Of a DNA stretch of 64,000 nt, positions 31,354 to 43,376 are shown one piece after another (the first letter of the stretch is position 1; every line of letters begins with the position of its first letter). This DNA comes from Diphasiastrum complanatum (Eukaryota > Streptophyta > Lycopodiopsida > Lycopodiales > Lycopodiaceae). A program made the position numbers and the translations under genes. The notes beneath the pieces are model-generated. The model worked only from the letters and a program-made list of their open reading frames with translations, searched no databases and was not told the DNA's origin. Location: positions 18,188,718-18,252,717 of the forward strand of contig CM055107.1 of assembly GCA_029204225.1 (NCBI GenBank). Reading direction: 5' to 3'.

Positions 31354-34300
31354 TCATACATTGGATTCGTCTGTCTCAGTCAAAACTTGGGTTTTCACCA
31401 TGCCTACGAACTGGCCAATAACATCATGAAACTGCTCTAAAACTGATGTTGGCAAAATGATGGCAGAACGATCAGCACCGATCACCTGAACCACAAGTTC
31501 AACACAAATGAAAATTTGTTCTTCAGAAATCACAGTGAATGCTGACAATAGATGCTACAGTAGGGGACAACCTCTGAGATACGAAGGTATTGACCACGTG
31601 CGTTGCTTCCAAGATCAAAATAGAATTTCTTGTTTTTAGCTCGAAGTACTCTTGCAGTAATGAGCCCTCCTGTATCATGATTTATGGATGGTAACAGATT
31701 TGTAGCACCGTCTCTTAAGGGTCTTGCTTGAGATACAAGTTTACCATTTCTGCTTGACATATATGCAGCAGTATCCACAACATCCGACAAGTTTCCCAGG
31801 AGCTCTGGTGTTCCTGATAACTGCTTTAAATATGAAAACATGCAGCCTCCTGAGTCCTGTTACTCTCAAAACTCTTCACCAGATAGCAAAGCATGCATTT
31901 ACTTAACTGGTTTGTCTGTCTGTCTCAGATCGTAAATTACATTTCAGACACATGCAATTAGACTGCACTTACAGAAAGTTCTGACTGTCAACTCTAAATA
32001 CACAAGGGCACAGACAAATTGCCACACAACATCTACACTTCATAAGCTAAATGTCAAAACTAGAGCACATTAAAAATCTGACATGTCATGGTGCAAGACA
32101 ACAGGAAGGTGGTCACCAAGCAAATAAACCAATGAGGACTGGTATTGCAAGCTACTCCTCCATTGGTCAATCGTTTGGGCAACAGTAATACTCCTAATCA
32201 AAACTTTTGACTATAGTACCAATTGAAGTTTCAAAATGATGCCAAACAATAATCCTTGCACCTAGCATACCAAGAGGCACTCTTTGCCCCATAAACACCA
32301 GTGTGACACTGAGAATCTCCTATGGATTATCCCAACACTACATTCTGAAATCGCACTAATGACATCCTACATCTCATGTAGACCCATGAAGCCAAGAGCT
32401 TGTCAGAACGTCTTTCAAAACCAATTACATCACCTGGTACACCTACACTTACTGAAGTCAATTGTCGTTTTTACAAACTTACAAGATAGATGTTGTGTGA
32501 GCCTGTTGCTAAAATGACAACGCACAAAAGCTGGAGTACCTGAGAAGAAACAGAACCATCTGGTAATGTGACTATAAGTTGTGAAGTCTCATGAATCTCT
32601 GCCAGGACATTCCTGAAAGCACCCCATCCTTCATCTGCCTCATTTCCAGCAGGTACAATTATTGTGCTCCGAATTGAGGGCAATGATACTTCAGAAACCT
32701 GCAAAGTTAGTTATTTAGTTATTACCATGGCCAAGAGTCAGCAATAATTCACTGATCCAGCAGAATTGAAGTTGAAAAACATTAGAAATACCAAATAAGA
32801 ATTCTACTGAGAACTGCAAAGCAATCAACTTCCAAGTCTACACAAGTGAAAATGCTGGAGAAATGCAAAGGTCTGGACTTCTGTTAAACCATCCCCAAAG
32901 AATTCATGCTTGACACAGTTCTTTGCTGCCTTAATTAGATGGAGAGAGCAGTTCCAAATGACATGAAAGAAAATGATAAAGACAATGAATGTCTTGTAAC
33001 TCTTTAGCTATTTCAGATTCACAGATTCAATAATCAGCTTGAAAAGTTGGTAATATCATCAGGAAAAGGTATGGACAAAACATACATGAAACCAGAAAAG
33101 TCAAAGATTTTTTATCAAATGTTTCTTTCTGGCAAGCACTGCTTATGTTCTCATGAGTACCCAAACATAAGTTGCTATGTGGATTTGAGAGATTTGGATG
33201 CAAGTTGTACACATGTATAAGTTACAAATAAATGAAAAAACCCGAGACCGTGATCGAGTTTGAAATAATTTGTTAGTGCTACGTCACAAGGCGCAATATC
33301 AAAATTTTTATTTCAGCAATTGATCGTGTTCCTTGTACATTCACAGCTAAGTTAGCAGAGAAAACAAAATGGAATATTTTGTCTTAATTAAATTCAATAA
33401 AGATAATCACATAGTTTGAGGTACATGTACATGATTCATTGGTACTAGGGAGAGAAACAATGTGATTGTTGCATATGCATGAAATTGGAAATATTATCTG
33501 TATTGTTTCTAACATCGATGCAGCCCATGTTCCGGAATGTGATCCAGAACACGTTCCAGATCGCGTTCCGGAAATTCCTTGGATTTTTTTGCTTCTCCTT
33601 GAGATTCTTTTAGGAAAACTACATAAAAGGGTGGAGATATGCTGGTTTATCAGCAGTAGGTTGTTATAACTTGTCATAGTTGCTCATAGTTGCCCAGAAT
33701 CGCGTTTCTGGGCAAAAACGTTCCCAAAAACGTTTCTAGATCCAGAATCGCTGAGGCAAAAAAAGAACAGATATTAATTTAATTGAACCCCTTGAAAGAA
33801 TCAAACAGGGATTGATCCACCTAAATTCGACCACATTGTACCCAAACCATTCGGCAACCTACATAGATGTAATGCCCTTGATTAATGCTTTAATTTGATA
33901 CCCATATTGCCCATTGAAATCAAAAAAAAAAAAGACAAGGTGTTTCTGAAACCGTTTCCAGAAACATTAAGCAACTATGTAACTTCTTAAACAAGTATGT
34001 GTAGTAAGAAAAGCCATTTTGGAATTGCTCATCAGTCTTAATGCTAGTTGGGTCCCGAACTAAAAATTGATGAGTGAGGATAAGGATGAACTTGTGAAAG
34101 ACAACTTAATGGCCTACTTTACGGATAAATTATCAATAGCGTAAAATCATGTATCTATATAATTGACTAGAACAATACAGCTCTAGCCTCTATGCAATGT
34201 TATTTTTGCCTCTTTCCTATTTATCAATCCGTTGTTCTTTTGATGCATTCATTGATAATTTCCAAGTTCATTCAACACTGATCCGGGTTGTGGATCGCTG

Positions 34301-37300
34301 ACGTTCTGGAACGCTTTACACTGGTTTCTAACAATCCCTCAAACCCAGCCAGGTCAAAAACTTGAAGCTTAACAGTGTTGTAAGGGCAACATAAACAAGG
34401 AATGTAGGATAGAAGCCAAAAGGCCCTGCAACTAACAACAACCTTATAACTGCTAATACAAGAGTAGAGACTAATCTGATTCTCTCTTTATATAATCCCA
34501 TCACTACATGCACGAGAAATACCATCTCGTGAAAATTCTCAGCAAAAAGTTAGAAATAGCAAAAGCTAGTTGCAGCAAATCATGATTCACAAATCTGTGA
34601 ATGGCAAATAATTTTTTTTTTAACTTCTCCTTTATTCATTTTTTGCTTCTGTTAGAAAAATTGGAGTCATGCAGCTGAAATACTGGAAACCCATTTAATC
34701 TGATGCCAGTTGGATCAACTTTACGGCATACATAGTTCATTTCTGAGATCTCAGCTAACTGCCCGGAATTGGACCTGAAACTACTGGATACCCATATTCC
34801 ACGTAATATGTATATACAAAAAGAAAAACAAATTATGAATCGTGATCCGCGACCCCCAAGCGAATCACGATTCGGACTGCGATTCTAGAATCACCTGTGC
34901 ATCTATGACCAAAACCAAAAGGCTGCAGTTCCTGTAAACAAAATGGATGGCATCCAAATGCTTTGGATAAATAACATATACAAAACATAGGCGAAAAAAT
35001 CATGCAATGACCTTGATAGGAGGTGAACCTTTTTAAACAAATAAGCATGAATAACATCACATGTCAATAAAAGTAAAAAACATTGGAAAAATTCAACATA
35101 TGACGCAGTCTCATCCAAGTACTAAAGATGCTGAGTTAACTGAATTTTATCTAGTTGATTGACGAGCTCATTTCTTCAACAGTTACAACCATTTCTGTCA
35201 ATCACATGTTTCCAGAAAATATAGTGCCAATAGTCATGCTACTTGCTATAAAACATACCTTCAGAAATCGACCTTTTGCATTCTCTCGAACTTCAAAGTG
35301 AAATACCTGCACTAGCAACAAATAAATATAAGCTACATGCCTGAAAGAAGCTCATGTTTGCTGAGATTCTGTTCAACTTTCTTGGAACCATATATAGTTT
35401 TATCAAAAGATAGAGATAATCTTACGAGACACCTTAAAGGCTACTTATGTGCTGAGAAAAAAAAAACCTTGAGACTTAGTTATCAAATTCGTGTGAATGT
35501 GACAAAAACCGCTGAGACATAAAATAATGCAACCGAAGGAAGATGAGAAGCTTTCAATTTCGGTCGATGCCTTCAATATATGGAGTTTAAAGATTTGAAC
35601 ACCAAAGTATCTAAGAGTTTGTAAGAAGGTATAAACATACGTGGGTTCAGCTGGAATGGAGTACTTTATCAAAGCAGTCCCTGATGTTAAATCTACCACA
35701 GTACCTGAACATAACCCAAAAGGCTTGAAATTTTAACGGTATAGATCCTCCACAAGATATTAAATCATCAGGCTCCACATTGATACAACGAGAGTATATG
35801 CTACAATATCCCTACTCTTGCCATTGGCTTCTAGAGTAGGTGTCGGTCACATGCAAGGTTGCAGGCCACGTTCCGGAATGCGATCTGAAACGCGTTCCAG
35901 ATCGCGTTCCGAGAATTCCCATTAGGGTTTCCCGGAACGCTTTTTTTTTTTTTGAAATTTTTTTAATGCCAATATGGGTATCAAATAAAAGGTTTTTCAA
36001 GGGCAGTTCATTTATCAAGTTTGCCATCAATTTCAGGACCATTGTCGTCCATTCACTTATTTTTCACTATTATATCATTTTCTACAGTTACCAGTATTGT
36101 GTGAAATGAAATCATGTGCTCTCTCTCACTCTCCAACTCTCAGAAGCCAAAAAATTTTATGTGGGCCGCGGGCTGCCTGCTCGCAGCCCACATAAAAAAA
36201 TTTAGAATTTTTTTCGCGTTCCGGGACAGCGTTTCTGGTCCCCGAACGCGAGCTATCCGGATCGAAATCCTTCCGGATTGCAATCCGCTGCAACACAGGT
36301 CACATGCATAAAAACACCTCCGCGTTAACTTTCAAGACGTCAACCCAGGATCAAAGACTAGGATGCTAAACCCATAGAACCAAAGGGAATCGGATGGTGG
36401 ACAAACCTACCCGACCAAACCTAGATTGAATGGATCTAGCCTCCAAGCTATGGACCGACCAATGCTCAATAGGAGAGAGATGTCACTCTGGCAACATACT
36501 GCTACAATCACCAATATCAAGCCCCATCCATGGGAGGCCAGTATGTCGATTTTTCGATTTCCATTGCCTATGTGCTTTTTTGTTGAATTTCAAGTTACGT
36601 AAAAAAAAATTTAAATTAAATTCCGAAAATTCAAAATTTTCAGTTTTTTCAGATTTTTGAATTGTCTACGAAGTGAACTAAGATTGGTGAATTGACCATA
36701 CTGGAGTCAGTTTCCGTTGGAATTGGTCAACTGTACTTCGCTTATAGTTAAGAATAGACGTATTCATTAACTAAAATTAGTTATTCCCTAAATTTGATAA
36801 TTCAAGATGGCTGCATAAGCTGCAAATCAGGCTGTGCCAAATCCAATTGCACCTTCATACATGCAGATTTGCCAACAATTGAGTACGGCACTCAATGACA
36901 TGAACTATCAGAATAATCTGAGAGACCAGTAGATGGAAGTTCTTTTGAACTAAATAAAGCTATTATCTTCTCCGAACCTTGGATTTCAGCCTGAAACTTA
37001 TTTGGGGGAGAAGAAGGAGAAGAAACCGGAAGTTGTAGAGGGCAAGCTCGTTAAGTGGAACACTTACTTCAGTTTGCATGGAATTCTTGATGAGAAGAAA
37101 ATTGAAAGTGTCATATTATGCTTAGACGGCAAGGCGTCGTCGTGGTGGCGAGATTTGACGGTGAAGCCCACGACTTGGGATGCTTTTGCAGAGGTCTTTC
37201 AAAAAGCTTTCGTAATAGCTGATGATGTCGATTACTACCATTAATTTGTGAATGCAAGATGGGTAGTGAGAGCCTACACTCTTATATCCATGAGTTTATG

Positions 37301-40300
37301 GATCTCTGGAACAGAGTTCCATCATTTGATCCTAAGTTGGCATTATGGCAGTTTATCCTAGGTTTGCCAGCCGACTATCAGAACGAATGCAGGAGGAATG
37401 TGCTTCAAAGCCTCGAGGAATGTGCATATGACTCCCCGGTGGTGGAGTCCAGGAAGCAACTTCAACAAATTCCAACCACTATGAAATCCAAGAAGCGAGG
37501 TCCAGACCGAGCTACAAAATATTTTGACGAATTGGATCAAATGGCATCAGAACCCCAGTGACCGAAAGAAGAGAAAGTTGAAATCTATGTCCCGGATGAA
37601 GGCTAAGAAAGCAAATATGTGTTTAATTTGCAATAAGCCTAGACATATGATAAAGTTTTGTCCGGAGAGAAAGAAACCTGCTGCACAGATGATTGAAATC
37701 CCAGGGGTAAGGTAAAACTTTGGAAATTAACTTGTCTGATTGTGAGTGTGAATGTTCTTTTGATACTGCTTCTTTCTTGCCTAATGAACTGTTTCATTTA
37801 ACATGCACAGTTAAAGATCAAGAAGTAAGTATTTTATAAGACAGTGATTCTACTCATAAATTCATTAATTTTTGTCTTGTGTAGAAACTCAGCTTGACAA
37901 TTGAAGCCAGCAATCATAGATACAGAGTTTATCTAGCTTCTAGAGCAGAGTGTGAGACTTGGAACGTAAAAGTGCCGAATCTTCCAGTTTTGATACAAGG
38001 ACATAGAGAATTAGTTAGTTTTCATGTTTTAGATCTAGCCCGCACTGATTTAATTTTTGGTTATGAATGGTTATTTAGTAAATCGTCTTCTCTGGCTATT
38101 GATTTTGAGAAACATGTACTCACTTTCAAGGAGGGTGATAAGGTAGTTACTTTATTTGGCAGCAATTTTGTACATCCGTCGGATGGAATTTCTCTAGTTA
38201 ATATAATGGAAGCATTCGATTATTCACAGTATGAAGTTTTTTCAGGATTTGCTATTCCTGTTATGAATGTTTCTGATGTGTATCTAAATAGTTGTGAATT
38301 CTCTGCAATTCTTAACTCAATAAGTTAAAAATCAGATCATGAATGAATTTAAAGATGTTTTTCCATCTGAATTACCTCATGGTTTACCACCATCTAGGTC
38401 AATAGACCACAGGATAGAGTTAATTCCAAGAAGTCAGCCTATCTCTAGACAACCTTATAGGTTCTCTCAAAAAGAAGAGATAGAGATTTCAAATCAAATA
38501 AAAAACTATCTGAGGACGGGACATATCCAACCCAGTAAGTCACCATGGGAAGCTCCTGTTCTTTTGAAAGTGAAAAAAGATGGAGGTTTTTGGATGTGCG
38601 TGGATTACAAGGGGTTGAATAAAGTGACTATTAAGAAAAAATATCCATTACCCGGGATGGATGACCTTGTAGGATCGCCTAGGTGGAGCAAAATACTTCA
38701 CTAAAATAGATCTCAAGACAGGATACCATCAGATAAGAATTAGATCGGAAGATGTCCAAAAGACTGGATTTTGTACTAGATTTGGCCATTATGAGTTCTT
38801 AGTGTTGCCATTTGGGTTAACGAATAATCCAGTGACATTCTAGCAAATGATGAACGATTTCTTTCGTCCATATTTGGGAAAGTTTGTGGTAGTATTCCTA
38901 GACAACACTCTTGTCTACAGTAAGACCTGTGAGGAACACATAGAACATTTGAGAACTGTCTCGAAGAAACTCTGGCAGGAGTTACTCTATGCTAAGGAAT
39001 GCAAGTGTGAATTCTTTAAGCACGAGCTGGTTTATCTCGGTCATAAGATCACTGCTTATGGGATCAAGATTGAAGAGGATTGATAGCTAATGTTCATTGT
39101 GCAAACTCTATCACTTGTTGATCATTGTTCATTATATTAAGATCCTTTTAAGCTATTTTTCGGCAAACTAGGGAGTTTGAAATCAGACTGGGTACCTCGA
39201 AACTTTGAAAATTTGAAATACTTAAAACTGGTCATGCAATCATAGTTGCATTCAAATGATTCAAACGTATCAAACGTCCACGTTGGAAACGCGTTTAAAA
39301 CGTTTGAATGAAAGGTTCAAACCATAGATGCCCAGAAACGCGTTTCTGAGAAACGCATTTCTAAACCTAGAATCGTTGAAAAAATTAAAAATAAATTTTT
39401 TTTTTTCAGAAAAATAGCTTATGGCTGAAATTTTTTAAGGGGATCAATGGTCAAACCAACGTTTTGCCTCTCAGAAGTGCAGTAGATGGGGCACAAACAG
39501 ATCTTATTTTCAATAGCTATTCGGTTGTTATTTGCTCTGGTTTTCAATTATTAGTCAAGGTCATTATTTCTTCTCCAAAAAACCTTCCAGATATATATTT
39601 GAAATGCATAGTTACGAATTGATCAACCATTGATAATAATACTTTCCACAATAATGACATCTGTTTCATGCCTCCACCCTTCCCTTGCTTACCAAGTTCC
39701 CCAATGATCACATATGCTCCAACACATTAGACTTTGGCTTGGCATCTTGAAAAATGATAAAATTGCAAAGTTAAGGTCTAAAAATTGTCCAAAAATCCCA
39801 AAACCTACAACTATTCTTCACAGGAAATCTGGCCAAGCTAATGGGGATAGTAATAGCTACGATGGGGCGCCCTAGGGGGCAGAAGTCTGTCACCAAATCT
39901 TGCTGAAATCTGATCAATCCAAACAAAACTGATTTGATTCTTTGAAGTTGCCTCAAAACTTGTTCTTTTGCACACACTGCTTGTAGCAGATAAACCAACC
40001 TTCGAAACTGTGATATGATCCAGCGTAGTCAAAAACCCTCACTTGCAAGAAATCTTGCAAACGATGGAGAGGAGAAAGAGCTTCGATCGAGCACATCAAA
40101 GAGAGGAGGCCGCATTTTATTCCACGATAGTCTACCAGTCAGTTAGAGGCTGGTGCGAGCTGAGGTAGGTCGTTTTTTAGTTTAACAGGCCCTAAAAAAA
40201 AGTTTGATATAGTCACACACACCTTATGGGGCCTTAGGGCCTCAATAAAAAAAAGTTGACAATGCCCACAGTTACGAATAGAGCCACAGCTGATCTAGAG

Positions 40301-42547
40301 CTAAGCTATCAAAGCATCACATAAGTAAGACTTAAGCTGTGAAAGCAGCACATAAGCAAGACTTAACCCTAGAAAGCAGGAAAGAGAGAGATTAAGGAGG
40401 CTAAAGAGAGAGATCAATATCATCAGCTGAATAACAAATGACACAGTTTCCCTACTTATAGCCAAGAGGAAGCCCTAAAAGGAAGCTTCCGGTGGCTAAG
40501 GCCCAACTGGGAGGGAAAATAGTGCGCCCTCCAAAAAGGCCCCCACTCTCCAGTAATATGTCCAAATGGCTTAATAATGAATAATAAGGCCAAAGGCCAA
40601 CCATATAGTCTAAGTGTCACTAATGAATAAAAAAGGGCCCAAGGCCTGCTTATGCATAAAGTAAAGTAAATGTAAATGGATGCGGCAAATGTAATGAGCC
40701 GAGTCCATAACTCTCCCTAGCACAAAAAAAAAAAGACCCAACTGCCGAAAAGAAACTGGATCAAATAGCAACAAGCCTTGGTGCATCAACAGCTAGAACA
40801 ACATCTGATGTAGAGGAATCAACAAGTGCAGCAAGAGCACGAGCCTGATCTGCAAGTGATGGTGTATGATAAAAGACATCAATAGGCTCCCATGTGGCCT
40901 CCTCAATAGGACGACCATCCCACTGGACCAAAAACTGAATCTGCCGGCGGCGTCGACTATGGTATAGACGAACCTATAATATAGCAGCAGGTAAAAATGG
41001 AAATAACTCTGGAGCAGTAGGAAACTCAGCATCACAAGGAGCGTCATCCTCAAGTGTAACGGCTCTAAGAGATGCAAAGCAATCAGCACCAAGGATAAGA
41101 TCATAACACTCCATAGGAATAATATAAAGATCTGCCTGTCCAGAAAAAGTAAACGCTGAAACATCTGAGAACTAGGAAAGGAATGGGAACTGGCAACCTC
41201 AATTGTAAGAGGCTGTGAAGCAAGAACAGGTGAAGCACGGATCCAACTAGTGATATAACTGCTAATAAAAGAATGAGTGTTGCCAGTATCAACTAAAGCA
41301 ATATACTCACGACCTGTAATGCGTACACGTAACCGAATGGAGCGAGGACCAGGACGCCCTGTCCAAGTAGCATAGGCAAGCTGAGCATGGCAAGTAGCAA
41401 GAAGTAAATCAGTGGAAGGCTCAGCGGATAGGTCAGGCTCATCAGAAATATGAATGTAGACATCAGAATCATCTGGAGTAGTGCCCTCATCAGAAAACTA
41501 TATTGGCAAGTACATTGATGCAAAGTTCCCCACAGCACAGGTGCCGTGGGGCCTGGGTGCCGTAACAGGTGTCGTACCACGGCACACGTGCCGTGGTACG
41601 GCACCTCTTTTTTTTTTTTTTTTTTTTTTTTCTTTTTGGTTTGTCACTAAAAAGATGACAAAAAAAAAATTAAAAAAAAAAAAAAACCGGTGCCGTGGGT
41701 TTCCACGGCACCTGTATGGCACCCACGGCACCGGTGCCGTACCACAGCACCTGAAACTTTGCATTGATGTTATACCAATGGGAGTCATTTCTAATTACAA
41801 ATAATCAATTAACACACTTTTTTATCTCCCACCAACAAGTCCTTACCTGGTTTCGCTTTTAGAAATTCCAAATTCATGAAATCTTAAGTTCAAGTAAATG
41901 TGCTCAAAAACGATGGACAAAAACATACCATTAAACTGCAATAAGATCTCGAGCATATCAATGCTATATCATAAGGAGTCAAACTTCATAAGTTTACACA
42001 TGGTTATTCAAATCCATTTCTTTATCGAATCAGGTGCACAGCCAATCTTTAAATAACATACTTTCAAAACATGGTCACCTATTGCAGGCTAGTTAGCTTC
42101 CAACATATCTTTCAAGCTGAAATCTTAAAAATGATCTCTTGCTTCAAACTTAGAGGCATCATTCTTTACATTATTAGATGGAAAACCAACAAACTCTTTA
42201 CATTTGTCCAACTAAGAATGTAGTAATTTGAATAGCTACTTCGTGTATATCTATGTAAACAAAGGAATTCTGGTATAAAAGTTTAAAACTTTTGCCTTGT
42301 TATCAAGCTGCAGTTCCTTGCTGGAAGGTTCTCGATCATCTCCGTCGGCATAATAACTGAATAAATCGACAAACCAGACAATGCCAGCGACGGGCACGAT
42401 AATCGTCGATCGTGAGCCTGAACTCTTTTCTGATATCTTGAGATATCGTCCGCGTGGATTTTCCTTGAGGTCAAAATAAAACGTCTTGTGCTCCACTTGC
42501 AAGCACTTGCACACGAGCTCCACATCAGTGCTATGAACGACATCCAT
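31354..42547 (-). CDS. Pur-alpha single-stranded DNA/RNA-binding protein
   Basis: Minus-strand exons: 42547-42296, 35306-35259, 32698-32540, 31856-31572, 31485-31354, giving 291 residues plus stop; every coding junction is phase 0. Arabidopsis PURALPHA1 is about 296 residues. Three PUR repeats are visible. Repeat I has [32 protein letters not shown] and STIIVPVAG. Repeat II spans three exons (LQLDNK / [16 protein letters not shown] / [20 protein letters not shown]...[11 protein letters not shown]). Repeat III has [27 protein letters not shown] / [12 protein letters not shown] and [11 protein letters not shown]. Plant Pur-alpha binds purine-rich telo-box promoter elements. A good acceptor (TTAATTTCAG) lies just upstream of exon 42547 with an open frame up to it, so a 5' exon exists; ATGGAAGAG before a GTAACG donor at 43292-43284 would fit in phase but is unproven. 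The introns are loaded with transposons. Confidence 0.93.
33518..33580. repeat. Partial MITE related to the 35854-36298 element
   Basis: GCAGCCCATGTTCCGGAATG and CGTTCCAGATCGCGTTCCGG closely match the left 70 bases of the element at 35854. No right end or duplication is found here. Intronic in the Pur-alpha gene. Confidence 0.6.
33675..33979. mobile_element. hAT-like MITE, 305 bp
   Basis: The terminal inverted repeat CATAGTTGC is present at both ends (left CATAGTTGCTCATAGTTGCC; right GCAACTATG). It is flanked by near-identical 8-bp duplications, TAACTTGT (33667-33674) and TAACTTCT (33980-33987). The interior has repeated CGTTTCTGG/CCAGAAACG arms able to fold back. It lies in the Pur-alpha intron between exons 35259 and 32698. 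An 8-bp duplication points to hAT-type insertion. Confidence 0.7.
35854..36298. mobile_element. hAT-like MITE, 445 bp, perfect 8-bp target duplication
   Basis: GTCACATG flanks it on both sides (35846-35853 and 36299-36306). The ends are CAAGGTTGCAG and CTGCAACACAG, an inverted repeat matching at 8 of 11 positions. Subterminal GC-rich palindromic blocks (CGTTCCGGAATGCG, CGCGTTCCGGGACAGCG) contrast with the AT-rich middle. It sits in the 7-kb Pur-alpha intron. Confidence 0.78.
36790..39083 (+). mobile_element. Ty3/gypsy gag-pol relic within the Pur-alpha intron
   Basis: Plus-strand, antisense to the host gene. Gag (37002-37561): [39 protein letters not shown], then [20 protein letters not shown]. 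Zinc knuckle [14 protein letters not shown] at about 37620. Protease is degenerate: the active site reads DSDSTHKFI after a stop, then [17 protein letters not shown]. Reverse transcriptase: [52 protein letters not shown]. After frame shifts comes [14 protein letters not shown], where the usual DD pair is now Asp-Asn, so the polymerase is dead even in frame. Sequence stops after [16 protein letters not shown]. The KKYPLP and LGH wording fits chromovirus/Del-like elements. Confidence 0.87.
39084..40760. other. Intronic non-coding sequence with a foldback remnant
   Basis: At 39241-39420 CATAGTTGCATTCAAATGAT and CGTTTGAATGAAAGGTTCAA face each other around AAACGCGTTTAAAACG. This is followed by CATAGATGCCCAGAAACGCG, which resembles the left end of the 33675 MITE; no right end or duplication is clear. 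The remainder shows no gene. Confidence 0.5.
40761..41505 (-). pseudogene. Chromovirus relic: protease joined directly to chromodomain
   Basis: The minus-strand frame is open with one internal TAG. Pro/Asp-rich sequence leads into a retropepsin: [18 protein letters not shown] (active-site DTG), then [16 protein letters not shown]. Within about 25 codons, and after a stop, it continues [20 protein letters not shown] and [16 protein letters not shown], a chromodomain (aromatic residues, WDG, ATWEP), ending VDAPRLVAI-stop. In intact chromoviruses the chromodomain ends the integrase, so reverse transcriptase, RNase H and most of the integrase have been deleted. Chromodomains guide integration to chromatin. 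The relic lies in the Pur-alpha intron on the host-gene strand. Confidence 0.8.
41521..41761. mobile_element. hAT-like MITE of CACGGCACC palindromes, 241 bp
   Basis: Perfect 8-bp target duplication CATTGATG at 41513-41520 and 41762-41769. Ends CAAAGTTCC and GAAACTTTG form the terminal inverted repeat. The interior carries about ten copies of GGTGCCGTGG or its complement on both arms, around a 25-base T run and an A-rich stretch. The whole element can fold into nested hairpins. It interrupts the Pur-alpha intron just beside the chromovirus relic. Confidence 0.85.
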
Positions 42548-43283
42548 CAGAAGCACAACCAGCTGAAATTAAGGAACCACGGAAATGGAAACTATGGAAC
42601 GCAGAGGAGCAGCATATACTCTCATTCAAAAGGTTCACGTAGCATCTGAAGAAATGCTAAATTTACTCTATGAACTCCGGCATAACTTTTACTCACACGT
42701 AAAGACAAACACGAATGCTTTTATTCTTCCTATCTCTCTCTTTTAAGTGATGTCTGATAATCAAAGCATTTCTGATCAATTATCCTACTACGCGTGCCTT
42801 CTTCGGCATACCAAATTCCTCATTTCATCTTTTCAACATACTAACTTCGAAAATTATAAACGGAATCCTTCTTCTCATCCTCGCGTAGGCAAACCAGACA
42901 AACAACCTTCACGCGATACAATAATTGCACATCAATCCCTAAACGATAGGTTTTCAATCTTAATTCATCTGATGAAAAAACTTATGGAAGTATCCAATGA
43001 TCATCCCTTAACCTGCTGAACGATCCAAAGGCATACAGCCTCAAAGCAATAGCATACATTTATGCTAAGAACACATAAATCCTCGTACTGCCTCAACGCA
43101 GTAACATAAATCTATGCTACGAACACCTTAATCATCCCAATTTCAATGATAATGCTGATATGTTTGAAACCAGCAATAATATCCACAGATCTGCAACTAT
43201 TTTGCTGAATTTTGAATCAGGCGACATGGATTGCTTGCCCTACACTACCTCTTCGCGTTCTTCTTCTTCATCATCTGCGTTAC

Positions 43284-43376
43284 CTCTTCCATTCCTTTCT
43301 CTCTACTGTTCTCTGTTCTCCCTTAATCTCTCTACGTTCTCTGTTCTCTTAACTCCTTTAAGAGGAGGAAGTTAGG
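43284..43376 (-). promoter_or_regulatory. Putative Pur-alpha 5' leader and first exon
   Basis: On the minus strand this is GA-rich (AGAGAACAGAGAACAGTAGA), like many plant 5' UTRs, and contains ATGGAAGAG followed by a GTAACG donor. Splicing to the acceptor at 42563 (phase 0) would give [15 protein letters not shown]. This is an inference from phase and composition only; the ATG at 42547 is the conservative start. Confidence 0.35.

Larger units (their letters stand above)
35307..42295 (-). other. 7-kb Pur-alpha intron with apparent GC-AG ends
   Basis: The upstream exon ends GATAACAAG and the intron would begin GCAAAAG; the acceptor is TGCAG before GTATTTCAC. This junction gives LDNK-VFHFE, matching the family without gap. 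A GT six bases further in (AAA then GTTTTA) would instead insert Ala-Lys into a PUR beta strand, so GC is preferred but not proven. The intron holds a hAT-like MITE (35854), gypsy pol (36.8-39.1 kb), a chromovirus relic (40.8-41.5 kb) and a second hAT-like MITE (41521). Confidence 0.7.

Noticed and set aside
40793-41292. Hydrophobic minus-strand frames resembling membrane proteins
   Set aside because: They are out-of-frame readings of the chromovirus relic, whose true frame carries protease and chromodomain motifs.
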